Shown here: positions 24,342 through 32,172 of the stretch, piece by piece
Numbering within the stretch: the stretch's first letter is position 1
How the letters are laid out: each line of letters opens with the position of its first letter
Assembly: GCA_017524545.1 (NCBI GenBank)
Contig: JAFXVN010000028.1
Coordinates: 99,375 to 163,374, forward strand
Source of the DNA: Bacteroidaceae bacterium
Lineage (GTDB): Bacteria > Bacteroidota > Bacteroidia > Bacteroidales > Bacteroidaceae
DNA length: 64,000 nt
Reading direction: 5' to 3'
Position numbers and translations under genes: made by a program
The notes under the pieces: model-generated
The model's database searches: none
What the model was told of the DNA's origin: nothing
What the model saw: only the letters and a program-made list of their open reading frames with translations

Positions 24342-25319
24342 TTATGTTTTCTCTTTGTCTGTCTCCTCCCCCTTGGGGGAGGTTGGGAGGGGGCTTTTTT
24401 CGTAGGCTTCCACGATGCGGGTCACGAGCTTGTGACGGACGATGTCTTTCTTGGTCAGCTCGATGAAGCCGATTCCTTTCACGTCGCGGAGGATGTGGAG
24501 CGCCTCGATGAGGCCGGAGCGAACGCTGTGGGGGAGGTCGATTTGGGTGGTGTCGCCCGTCACAATCATCTTGGTGTTCATGCCCATGCGCGTCAGGAAC
24601 ATCTTCAGCTGGGCGGTCGTCGTGTTCTGGGCCTCGTCGAGGATGACGACCGCGTCGCTCAGCGTGCGGCCTCGCATGAAGGCAAGCGGGGCAATCTGAA
24701 TGATGTTCTGCTCCATCATCTCGCGCAGCTTCTGGGTGGGAATCATGTCCTCCAAGGCATCATAGAGCGGCTGGAGGTAGGGGTCGATTTTCTCCTTCAT
24801 GTCGCCTGGGAGGAAGCCGAGCTTCTCGCCAGCCTCTACTGCGGGGCGCGACAGGACGATGCGGCGAATCTCCTTGTTCTTGAGGGCGCGGACAGCAAGG
24901 GCTATGCTGGTGTAGGTCTTGCCAGAACCTGCGGGGCCGACAGCAAAGACGAGGTCGTTCTCCTGATAGGCTTTGACGAGTGCCTGCTGATTGGTAGTGC
25001 GGGCGCAAATCGGGCGGCCCGTGACGCTATACACGATGACGCCCTCCACGCCGTCGCGCTCCGAGCGTTCGCCGCGCGTGATGTGCAGCAGCTCTTCCTC
25101 GGTCAGGCTGTTGTACTTGTTGATGTGCTTCTGCAGTTTCGACACGTTCTCCTCGAAGGCGCACATCTCCAGCTCGTCGCCCATGACGTGGATGACGTTG
25201 CCCCGCGCCACGATGCGGAGCTTCGGATAGAGTGCCTTCAGCATCTGCATGTTGGTGTTGTTCACGCCATACAGCAGCACGGGGTCGATGTCCTCGATAA
25301 CGATGTGCTTTTCTATCAT
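24342..25319 (-). CDS. phoH: PhoH-family ATPase
   Basis: 325 residues. Walker A is GPAGSGKT (about 128-135), and Walker B lies in AVVILDEAQ with the PhoH pattern of RGRTLSDA before it and VTGDTTQIDLP after it. PhoH-like proteins are cytoplasmic NTPases linked to RNA metabolism and stress; the exact role is unsettled. The last about 18 residues (SPLPTSPKGEE onward) are not family sequence but come from a GC-rich palindrome read in frame. It heads a leftward gene block with purC and menG, and a -7 promoter motif lies at 25337-25344. Confidence 0.9.
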   Translation of the reverse strand: MIEKHIVIEDIDPVLLYGVNNTNMQMLKALYPKLRIVARGNVIHVMGDELEMCAFEENVSKLQKHINKYNSLTEEELLHITRGERSERDGVEGVIVYSVTGRPICARTTNQQALVKAYQENDLVFAVGPAGSGKTYTSIALAVRALKNKEIRRIVLSRPAVEAGEKLGFLPGDMKEKIDPYLQPLYDALEDMIPTQKLREMMEQNIIQIAPLAFMRGRTLSDAVVILDEAQNTTTAQLKMFLTRMGMNTKMIVTGDTTQIDLPHSVRSGLIEALHILRDVKGIGFIELTKKDIVRHKLVTRIVEAYEKSPLPTSPKGEETDKEKT

Positions 25320-25336
25320 TCGCCAGTATTTTGATG

Positions 25337-25344
25337 CAAAAGTA
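25337..25344 (-). promoter_or_regulatory. -7 element of the phoH operon
   Basis: TACTTTTG on the minus strand (25344-25337) gives a predicted leader of about 15 nt to the phoH ATG at 25319. No clear -33 box is seen. Confidence 0.55.
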
Positions 25345-25432
25345 GTAAAAAGATTAGAGATTATGGATTAGAGACTAAAGATATTTTACGATTATTATAA
25401 TTTTTCACTTTTCACTTTTCACTTTTTTGTTG

Positions 25433-25440
25433 TACTTTTG
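25433..25440 (+). promoter_or_regulatory. -7 element of the DUF5715 gene
   Basis: TACTTTTG lies 16 nt before the ATG at 25457 and directly follows a run of TTTTCAC repeats (about 25400-25425). The predicted leader is about 14 nt. The -33 region is a pyrimidine run without a TTTG at the right distance. Confidence 0.55.
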
Positions 25441-25456
25441 CACAGCAAAGAAAGCT

Positions 25457-26290
25457 ATGAGAAGACTAAAGAAGAAGATATTTTTAGGCATTTGCGGTGG
25501 CACAGTAGCCGTGCTCGGTTTGGTCCGGCTCGCTTTTCCTGAAGTGGCACAGCCCAAAGGGGAGGTTGAAACGGAGCACGCTTCGTTGCCCGACGAGGCA
25601 CGCCTAAATGACCAATTAGGCACGCCTAATTTGCCAACTATGCACGCCTCGATTCCGGAGCAGCCTAAGCAAGCGGATTTGCCCAAGCTGCAACGGGACT
25701 CGACAGGCCGCACCAAGTGGCACCCCGTGCGCAGTGTGCCGTCGTATGCCGCCTGTTTCCCCGACGTGCAGGACGTGCAGATTGTGGCAGCCAGACGCTG
25801 GGGCGTGAAGCCTGTGCGCAACCGCCAGGAGGCGGAGCACCGCCGGAAAGAGCTTGTCTATGTGGGTGCCAATCCCTTTTACTGCATCGACAAGGGGATG
25901 ACGCACAGCATCCCCTACCTCGTGCCTCGTGCCGCCCATCTGCTCTCGGCCATCGGCCGTAACTATTTGGACAGCCTGTATGTGAAAGGTATCCCTTTGC
26001 ACCGCATCATCGTGTCGAGCGTGCTCAGGACAGAAGAGGATGTTGCCCGCCTCAAACGACGCAACGGAAACGCCTCGGAACAGAGTTGCCACCGCTTCGG
26101 CACCACCTTCGACATCTGCTACAACCGCTACTCCACGGTCTCTCCACCAGAGGGGCCGGAACGCCGTACCGTGCGGAGCGACACGCTGAAGTGGGTGCTG
26201 AGCGAAGTGCTGCGCGACATCCGCGAGCAGGGACGGTGCTATGTCAAGTATGAAGTGAAGCAGGGCTGCTTTCATATTACCGTCAGATAA
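25457..26290 (+). CDS. DUF5715 protein with M15-peptidase-like metal site
   Basis: 277 residues from the ATG at 25457; an earlier in-frame ATG (25427) lies on top of the promoter. An N-terminal membrane helix (about 6-24) anchors it facing the periplasm. A Pro-rich linker is followed by a C-terminal domain with SCHRFGTTFD (H212, D219), which fits the SxHxxGxxxD zinc motif of D,D-carboxypeptidases of family M15, and by E266 and H273 (EVKQGCFHI), which fit the second catalytic motif. It probably trims or remodels peptidoglycan peptides. It is divergent from phoH and precedes the GH51 gene by 77 bp. Confidence 0.82.
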   Translation: MRRLKKKIFLGICGGTVAVLGLVRLAFPEVAQPKGEVETEHASLPDEARLNDQLGTPNLPTMHASIPEQPKQADLPKLQRDSTGRTKWHPVRSVPSYAACFPDVQDVQIVAARRWGVKPVRNRQEAEHRRKELVYVGANPFYCIDKGMTHSIPYLVPRAAHLLSAIGRNYLDSLYVKGIPLHRIIVSSVLRTEEDVARLKRRNGNASEQSCHRFGTTFDICYNRYSTVSPPEGPERRTVRSDTLKWVLSEVLRDIREQGRCYVKYEVKQGCFHITVR

Positions 26291-26367
26291 CGATGGCGAA
26301 ACAAATGGCCTACGGTATTGCTAAAGGAAAATAAGGACAATTTAATCATTTAGATGTTTGTTGATAT

Positions 26368-29300
26368 ATGAAAACTAACTTCTCATCACGACGAGTTGCA
26401 GGACTCAGCGTCCTCTGCCTTCTTTGTGCTCTCTGTGCCTCTGCACAGCAAGCGGTATTCGAGTTCTCCACTGCCCACCGAGGCCCCGTCATCGGTCCGC
26501 TCCACTATGGTATCTTCTACGAGGAAATCAACCATGCGGGCGATGGCGGCATCTATGCCGAACTCATCCGCAACGGCTCGATGGAGGAGAACAGCTCGAC
26601 TCCCAACTATTGGCAGACGGTCGGCAACGCCACCTTCAGCATCATTTCGCAAAACCTTATCAACGGTGCACAGAAACAGGCCATGCGCCTCAACCTCACC
26701 GAGGCTGGCGACGGCACTCGCAACACCGGCTACTGGGGCATCAGCATCGTGGAGGGACAGACCTACAAGGCAAGTTTCTGGATTCGCACGGATGGCGACT
26801 GGACAGGCTCCTTGACGCTGACCCTTGAAAACGACGGTGGCGATGACCTTGGACAGGCTGTCGTGGCCGTCAGCGACGCAGGCACTTGGAAGAAATACAC
26901 CGCAGAGATTACTGCCACAGGCAACTGCCAGCAGGGATGGTTCGCCATCCGGGGCAGTCAGGCAGGTACGGTATATCTGGATTGCGTCAGCCTGTTCCCA
27001 CCAACCTTCAAAGGCCGCGAGAACGGTATGCGCATTGACCTTGCAGAGAAGCTTGCCGCCTTGCACCCGAAGTTCATGCGCTTCCCCGGCGGCTGCTACA
27101 TCGAGGGCGGCAACCGCTACCAGTGGCGGCACACCGTCGGCCCTGTAGAGGAGCGCCTGGGCATCTATAACAGTCATTGGGGCTACCCTGTCACGAATGG
27201 CATGGGCTTCCACGAGTTCCTGCAGCTGGCCGAGGACTTGGGGGCAGAACCCATGTTCGTGGTCAACATGGGAATGGGCCACGGATGGTATGAGAACTAT
27301 CAGCATATAGAAGGTTATGTGCAGGAAGCACTCGACGCACTGGAGTATGCCAACGGAGACGTCACGACCTTCTGGGGCGCGAAGCGTGCTGCGGCAGGTC
27401 ATCCCGAATCCTTCGGAATGCGTCTCATTGAGATTGGCAACGAGAACTATAACTACACCTTCAACAACAACAACGACCAGAGCGACCACTATCCCGAGCG
27501 CTACCGCCAGTTCTACGACGCCATCAAGGCACGCTGGCCGGAAACCATCTGCATCGGCAACGTGGAGGCCTGGGGTACGGACAACCCCTCTTGGCGCAAC
27601 GCACATCCCGTTGATGTGGTCGATGAGCACTACTACAAGTCGCCCGACTGGTTTGCCGGCAACTATCATAAGTACGACAATGCCAGCCGCAGCAGCCACA
27701 AGATATACAACGGCGAGTATGCCGTCACCAGCGACTTCGGCACCAACGGCACCCTGAAAGCTGCCCTCGGCGAGGCCATCTATATGGCAGGCATGGAGCG
27801 CAACTCCGATGTCTGCATCATGGCATCGTACGCACCCATCTTCATCAACGAGAACGATTCGCAATGGCGGCCAGACATGCTTCACTACAACGCCTACGCC
27901 AGCTTCGGCACACCATCGTACTGGGCGCAGCAGATGATGGCGGAAACCGTCGGGAAGCAGAACATCACATGGACGGAAACGGGCAACTCCATCGGATTCG
28001 ATGCTGCTCGTTTGGGTGTCGGCTCGTGGAGCACGTCAGTCACTTATTCGAATATCCGCGTGACAGATGCCGGAGGTGACATCATCTTCGAGCAGGCGGA
28101 AGCCGTCACCACACCACAATCCCTGCAAGGCAGCTATCGCACCTTCGATGTCTGCACCAACAACTGCACCATCGAAATGGATGCCGTGAAGAACAGCGGC
28201 GATGAAGGCTTCCTCGTTGCCTTTGCACACATCGATGCCACCAACTACGCCTGGTGGAATCTCGGTGGTTGGTCAAATTCAAAGCACGCTGTGGAGCAGG
28301 CCGTAAACGGTACAAAGTCCACCTTGACCGATGCCAGTGGCAGCATCACCACAGGACGAACCTATCACATCAAGATTGTTCGTCAGGGTCTCACAGCACG
28401 TTGCTACCTTGACGGCACGCTCATCCATACCGTCACGCTTCAGGAGAAGACCGGTCAGCGCCTTTATCTCTGTGCATCCCTCAACGAGGCAGAGGACACG
28501 GCCATCCTTAAGGTCATCAATTACAACGCGGAAGCCGTTCCTGCCAGCTTCACTTTCCCCGATGCCACCCTCAGCGGCGATGCCGACTTGCGCATAATGA
28601 GCAATGCCGACAACTATGCCGAGAACTCCATGGAAGAGCCGGAGAAGGTAATGCCTAAGAACGAAAAACTGACAATTGAGAGTGAGAACTCACTGTCATT
28701 TGAAGTGCCTGCCTACTCGCTTTCCGTCATTCAGATTCCTCTCTCAAAGGTGAGCGTGGAGGAGAAGCCACAGTCGGCCGAGCCGCCATCGGCCGCTATC
28801 AGCTACGACTTTGAGGACGATGCGCAGGCCCTCGACTTTGCCGACGGCAACCGTGCTTTCTATACGGCCGACAATAATTACGCCGACCTTGGCAACGAGG
28901 CCGCATTGGCTATCGGCAGGGTGCTCAATGGCGAGACATACAGCGTCAGCATCAACCTCATGTTCGCCGACAGCGGTCACCTCGACAACTACTGCTGGGC
29001 ATGGAACGTCAACAACGGCACCAGTTCCTTCGCCGGACTTATCAATCAGGAAAACAATGTTAACTGGTACTTCCAGAGGGTCAGCAATGGCTCACGTTCT
29101 GTCAATTCCCGCTCGGGCTTGATGTGGAGGACATGGCACAACGTCACCGTCACGGCCGATGCCACCACGACGAGCCTGTATATTGACGGCGTGCTGCGTG
29201 CCACGGAGCCGACAAACACCAACGCCCTCGTGCTCAATGCCTCCACTGTTGCCTGGATAGGTCGCAGCCCATACGCCGCTGATGACTTGATGAGCCAAAC

Positions 29301-30129
29301 CTTCTTCGACGACTTTGCCGTATATGATTGTGTCCTCACTCCTGCACAGGTGCTTGCCCTCTATGAGGCCGCTGCCGCCAAGAGCACGGAGTGTCCTGCC
29401 TTCATTCCTGAGCCGGACACAGAACCCAATGCCGATGCCATTGGCCTCATCGGCGATGGTGAGGAAGTGGACATCACCTCTTTACTGAAGAACGCCAACT
29501 TCGCCAATGGTGGCAACTACTGGGAAGGCACGTCCTTCACCGCTGCGCCCGGCACCGTGGCAGAGCAATATAATAAGGTGTTCGATACTTATCAGGTTAT
29601 TCCGAACATGCCGGCCGGTGTCTATCGCCTTAATTGGCAGGGCTTCTACCGTAATGGCAATATCGCCAACGGCTACCTGCGCCATACTTTCGGCACGGAA
29701 GACACGGCGGAGGTCTATGCGAATGAACACGCCACGAATCTCCTGTCTATCTACGATGCTTCAGTGCCTTATACTTACGACCCCTATAACTATCCCGACA
29801 ATGTGAGCACTGCCAACAATGCCTTTCTGGCAGGACACTACAAGCAGACAATGGAGTTTGCACTCGAAGAGGCCTCCGACCTGCGCATCGGTCTTCGTCA
29901 CTTCACCCCGACCGTCTATGACTGGGCTTGTGTGGACAACTTCAAGCTCATTTATGTGACGGACAACGCCACACGAATCGAGGAGGTTTATAATGAGAAA
30001 CAGGGTATGGGGACTTCCGCAGTGTATGACATCAGCGGCCGCCGCGTGGCAACCTCCGCATCATCTGCGCCTGCCCTGCCAAAGGGTGTGTATATCATAA
30101 ACGGAAAGAAAGTTGTAATCGACAAATAA
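26368..30129 (+). CDS. Secreted GH51 alpha-L-arabinofuranosidase, multidomain
   Basis: 1253 residues with a signal peptide (cut after about CASAQ). A GH51 catalytic region contains a CBM4/9-like beta insert (about 75-215), acid/base E359 in EIGNEN and nucleophile E450 in YNGEYAV. A concanavalin-like insert (about 535-710) precedes the GH51 C-terminal beta domain. A second LamG-like domain (about 805-1000) and another beta domain (about 1020-1200) follow, and the C-terminus carries AVYDISGRRV and PKGVYIINGKK, a tail like those of secreted Bacteroidota proteins. It would release terminal arabinofuranose from arabinoxylan or arabinan outside the cell. It is unusually long for GH51 because of the binding-type domains. 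Confidence 0.88.
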   Translation: MKTNFSSRRVAGLSVLCLLCALCASAQQAVFEFSTAHRGPVIGPLHYGIFYEEINHAGDGGIYAELIRNGSMEENSSTPNYWQTVGNATFSIISQNLINGAQKQAMRLNLTEAGDGTRNTGYWGISIVEGQTYKASFWIRTDGDWTGSLTLTLENDGGDDLGQAVVAVSDAGTWKKYTAEITATGNCQQGWFAIRGSQAGTVYLDCVSLFPPTFKGRENGMRIDLAEKLAALHPKFMRFPGGCYIEGGNRYQWRHTVGPVEERLGIYNSHWGYPVTNGMGFHEFLQLAEDLGAEPMFVVNMGMGHGWYENYQHIEGYVQEALDALEYANGDVTTFWGAKRAAAGHPESFGMRLIEIGNENYNYTFNNNNDQSDHYPERYRQFYDAIKARWPETICIGNVEAWGTDNPSWRNAHPVDVVDEHYYKSPDWFAGNYHKYDNASRSSHKIYNGEYAVTSDFGTNGTLKAALGEAIYMAGMERNSDVCIMASYAPIFINENDSQWRPDMLHYNAYASFGTPSYWAQQMMAETVGKQNITWTETGNSIGFDAARLGVGSWSTSVTYSNIRVTDAGGDIIFEQAEAVTTPQSLQGSYRTFDVCTNNCTIEMDAVKNSGDEGFLVAFAHIDATNYAWWNLGGWSNSKHAVEQAVNGTKSTLTDASGSITTGRTYHIKIVRQGLTARCYLDGTLIHTVTLQEKTGQRLYLCASLNEAEDTAILKVINYNAEAVPASFTFPDATLSGDADLRIMSNADNYAENSMEEPEKVMPKNEKLTIESENSLSFEVPAYSLSVIQIPLSKVSVEEKPQSAEPPSAAISYDFEDDAQALDFADGNRAFYTADNNYADLGNEAALAIGRVLNGETYSVSINLMFADSGHLDNYCWAWNVNNGTSSFAGLINQENNVNWYFQRVSNGSRSVNSRSGLMWRTWHNVTVTADATTTSLYIDGVLRATEPTNTNALVLNASTVAWIGRSPYAADDLMSQTFFDDFAVYDCVLTPAQVLALYEAAAAKSTECPAFIPEPDTEPNADAIGLIGDGEEVDITSLLKNANFANGGNYWEGTSFTAAPGTVAEQYNKVFDTYQVIPNMPAGVYRLNWQGFYRNGNIANGYLRHTFGTEDTAEVYANEHATNLLSIYDASVPYTYDPYNYPDNVSTANNAFLAGHYKQTMEFALEEASDLRIGLRHFTPTVYDWACVDNFKLIYVTDNATRIEEVYNEKQGMGTSAVYDISGRRVATSASSAPALPKGVYIINGKKVVIDK

Positions 30130-30246
30130 TAGTCTGATAAGGTTAAAAAAAGTTAGTGAGGTTTCCTGCCATTAAACTTTATGACAGCATACTTGGTCAA
30201 AAGGGTGTGACAGAAAAACAAACAACAACAAAAAAACAAAGTAAAA

Positions 30247-30819
30247 ATGAGAAAGACAATTATCATGGCAGTGTTAGTCCTCGTGGGCTTTACTGCTGTC
30301 CGTGCCCAGGAGGGCAGGAACGAAGAAGAGCGTAACAAGGCTGTTGCAGAACGCATTGAGAAATCGGCAGAGCGTATGGCTAAGGAGTTTGCCCTGAAAG
30401 ACGAGGAAAAGGCAACCTTCATCAAAATCTATACGGAATACCAGCGCGAGATGTTTGCCACAAACCAGTCTCGTGGCCAGCGTGTAGAGATTCCTGGCCG
30501 CGAGGAGGAGAAAAAGCTGAGCGACGAAGAGGCAACAGCCAAGATTAAGGAGAACTTTGAGCGTCAGGAACAGCAGATTGCCACAATGCAGAAGCGCCTG
30601 GATATTCAGAAGAAGTACAGCGAGGAGTTTGCCAAGGTGCTCACACCGCAGCAGGTGCTGAAAGTGCTCACTCCGCAGCGCGGGCAGGGCGGTCGTGGCC
30701 AGGGTCAGCGTGGCGAAGGCGATGGTGAAAGGCGTGGCGGCTTCGAGGGTGGTCCTCGCGGCGGCTTCGGCGGCGGTCCGCGTGGTGGCGGCTTCGGCGG
30801 TCCTGGCGGTGGCTTCTAA
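30247..30819 (+). CDS. Secreted Spy/CpxP-like protein with Gly/Arg-rich tail
   Basis: 190 residues. A signal peptide (cut after about AVRAQ) is followed by a charged all-helical region (about 25-140) with two LTPQ motifs near its end, as in Spy/CpxP-like (LTXXQ) periplasmic proteins and related Bacteroidota proteins. The last about 45 residues are almost only Gly, Arg, Phe and Pro in repeats such as RGGFGGGPRGG, a low-complexity tail not typical of Spy. A chaperone-like or envelope-stress role is possible but unproven. A strong terminator follows 27 bp later. Confidence 0.7.
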   Translation: MRKTIIMAVLVLVGFTAVRAQEGRNEEERNKAVAERIEKSAERMAKEFALKDEEKATFIKIYTEYQREMFATNQSRGQRVEIPGREEEKKLSDEEATAKIKENFERQEQQIATMQKRLDIQKKYSEEFAKVLTPQQVLKVLTPQRGQGGRGQGQRGEGDGERRGGFEGGPRGGFGGGPRGGGFGGPGGGF

Positions 30820-30846
30820 TAAGAGCAAATCCATCGAAAGAGAAAG

Positions 30847-30884
30847 AAAAAAGTCCAAAGGCTTGCCCGTTTGGACTTTTTTTT
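30847..30884 (+). terminator. Rho-independent terminator after the Spy-like gene
   Basis: Arms 30847-30859 and 30870-30882 pair perfectly over 13 nt around a 10-nt loop, followed by a continuing T run. It ends two bases before the promoter motif of the next gene. Confidence 0.88.
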
Positions 30885-30885
30885 G

Positions 30886-30893
30886 TAAGTTTG
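30886..30893 (+). promoter_or_regulatory. -7 element of the carboxyspermidine dehydrogenase gene
   Basis: TAAGTTTG lies 25 nt before the ATG at 30919; the predicted leader is about 23 nt. It is packed against the preceding terminator. Confidence 0.55.
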
Positions 30894-30918
30894 CATTCGC
30901 TAACAAACATAACAAACA

Positions 30919-32151
30919 ATGGGAAGAGTATTGATTATAGGAGCTGGCGGTGTGGCCACCGTTGCGGCTCACAAGGTGTGTCAGAATCCTGACACGTTTA
31001 CGGAAGTAATGATTGCCAGCCGCACGGAGAAGAAGTGCATCGCGCTGGCTGAAGTCCTCAACAAGAAGTATGGCACGAAGGTGAAGACCGCACAGGTGGA
31101 TGCCGACAGTGTGGAGCAACTTGTCAAGCTGTTCAGTGGCTACAAGCCCGACCTGGTGATGAACCTTGCACTGCCCTATCAGGACCTCACCATCATGGAA
31201 GCCTGCCTGCAGACGGGATGCAACTACCTCGACACTGCCAACTATGAGCCGAAGGACGAGGCGCACTTCGAGTATTCCTGGCAGTGGGCTTACCGCGAGC
31301 GCTTCGAGAAGGCCGGACTTTGCGCCATCCTTGGTTGCGGCTTCGACCCGGGCGTGACAAGCATCTTCACGGCATACGCTGCCAAGCATCACTTCGACGA
31401 GATTCAGTACCTCGACATCGTAGATTGCAACGCAGGCAACCACCACAAGGCTTTCGCCACGAACTTCAACCCCGAAATTAATATCCGCGAGATTACGCAG
31501 AAGGGTCTATACTGGGAGAATGGCAAGTACATCGAGACAGAACCGATGGAGATTCACAAGCCCCTGACCTATCCCGGCATCGGCCCCAAGGAGAGCTACC
31601 TGCTCCACCACGAGGAGATAGAGTCGCTCGTCATCAACTATCCGACCATCAAACGCGCCCGCTTCTGGATGACCTTCGGACAGCAGTACCTCACTTACCT
31701 TGACGTGATTCAGAACATCGGCATGAGCCGCATCGACGAGGTGGAATACAAAGCCCCAAAAGCAGACGGCTCAGGCGAAGCTGTCGTCAAGATTGTTCCC
31801 CTGCAATTCCTCAAGGCTGTGCTGCCCAATCCCCAAGACCTCGGTGAGAACTACGACGGCGAGACAAGCATCGGCTGTCGTATTCGTGGCCTCAGAGCTG
31901 GCAACGAGCACACATATTATATATATAATAACTGCTCGCACCAAGCCGCCTACGAAGAGACAGGAATGCAGGGCGTGAGCTACACCACGGGTGTGCCTGC
32001 CATGATTGGTGCCATGATGTTCCTCAAAGGCCTCTGGAGCAAGCCCGGCGTGCATAACGTCGAGGAGTTCGACCCAGACCCCTTCATGGAACAGCTCAAC
32101 AGCCAGGGTCTCCCCTGGCACGAGATACACGACGGCGACCTCGAATTGTAA
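30919..32151 (+). CDS. Carboxy(nor)spermidine dehydrogenase, saccharopine dehydrogenase fold
   Basis: 410 residues. The N-terminal Rossmann motif VLIIGAGGVATVAAHK and the later GCGFDPGVTSIF and PIxHxP-like segments identify the saccharopine-dehydrogenase fold. In Bacteroidota this family is carboxyspermidine dehydrogenase, which condenses aspartate semialdehyde with putrescine (or diaminopropane) using NADPH, the first committed step of spermidine synthesis without S-adenosylmethionine. Older annotation calls it saccharopine dehydrogenase, but a lysine pathway role is unlikely at this length. The decarboxylase partner is not in the window. The GH31 gene starts 21 bp downstream and may be co-transcribed. 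Confidence 0.87.
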   Translation: MGRVLIIGAGGVATVAAHKVCQNPDTFTEVMIASRTEKKCIALAEVLNKKYGTKVKTAQVDADSVEQLVKLFSGYKPDLVMNLALPYQDLTIMEACLQTGCNYLDTANYEPKDEAHFEYSWQWAYRERFEKAGLCAILGCGFDPGVTSIFTAYAAKHHFDEIQYLDIVDCNAGNHHKAFATNFNPEINIREITQKGLYWENGKYIETEPMEIHKPLTYPGIGPKESYLLHHEEIESLVINYPTIKRARFWMTFGQQYLTYLDVIQNIGMSRIDEVEYKAPKADGSGEAVVKIVPLQFLKAVLPNPQDLGENYDGETSIGCRIRGLRAGNEHTYYIYNNCSHQAAYEETGMQGVSYTTGVPAMIGAMMFLKGLWSKPGVHNVEEFDPDPFMEQLNSQGLPWHEIHDGDLEL

Positions 32152-32172
32152 GACTCCATAATTGCCCCTCCA

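Noticed and set aside
26386-27885. 499-codon open frame antisense to the GH51 gene
   Set aside because: It is a shadow of the GH51 coding frame, rich in Val, Ala and His, without recognisable domains.
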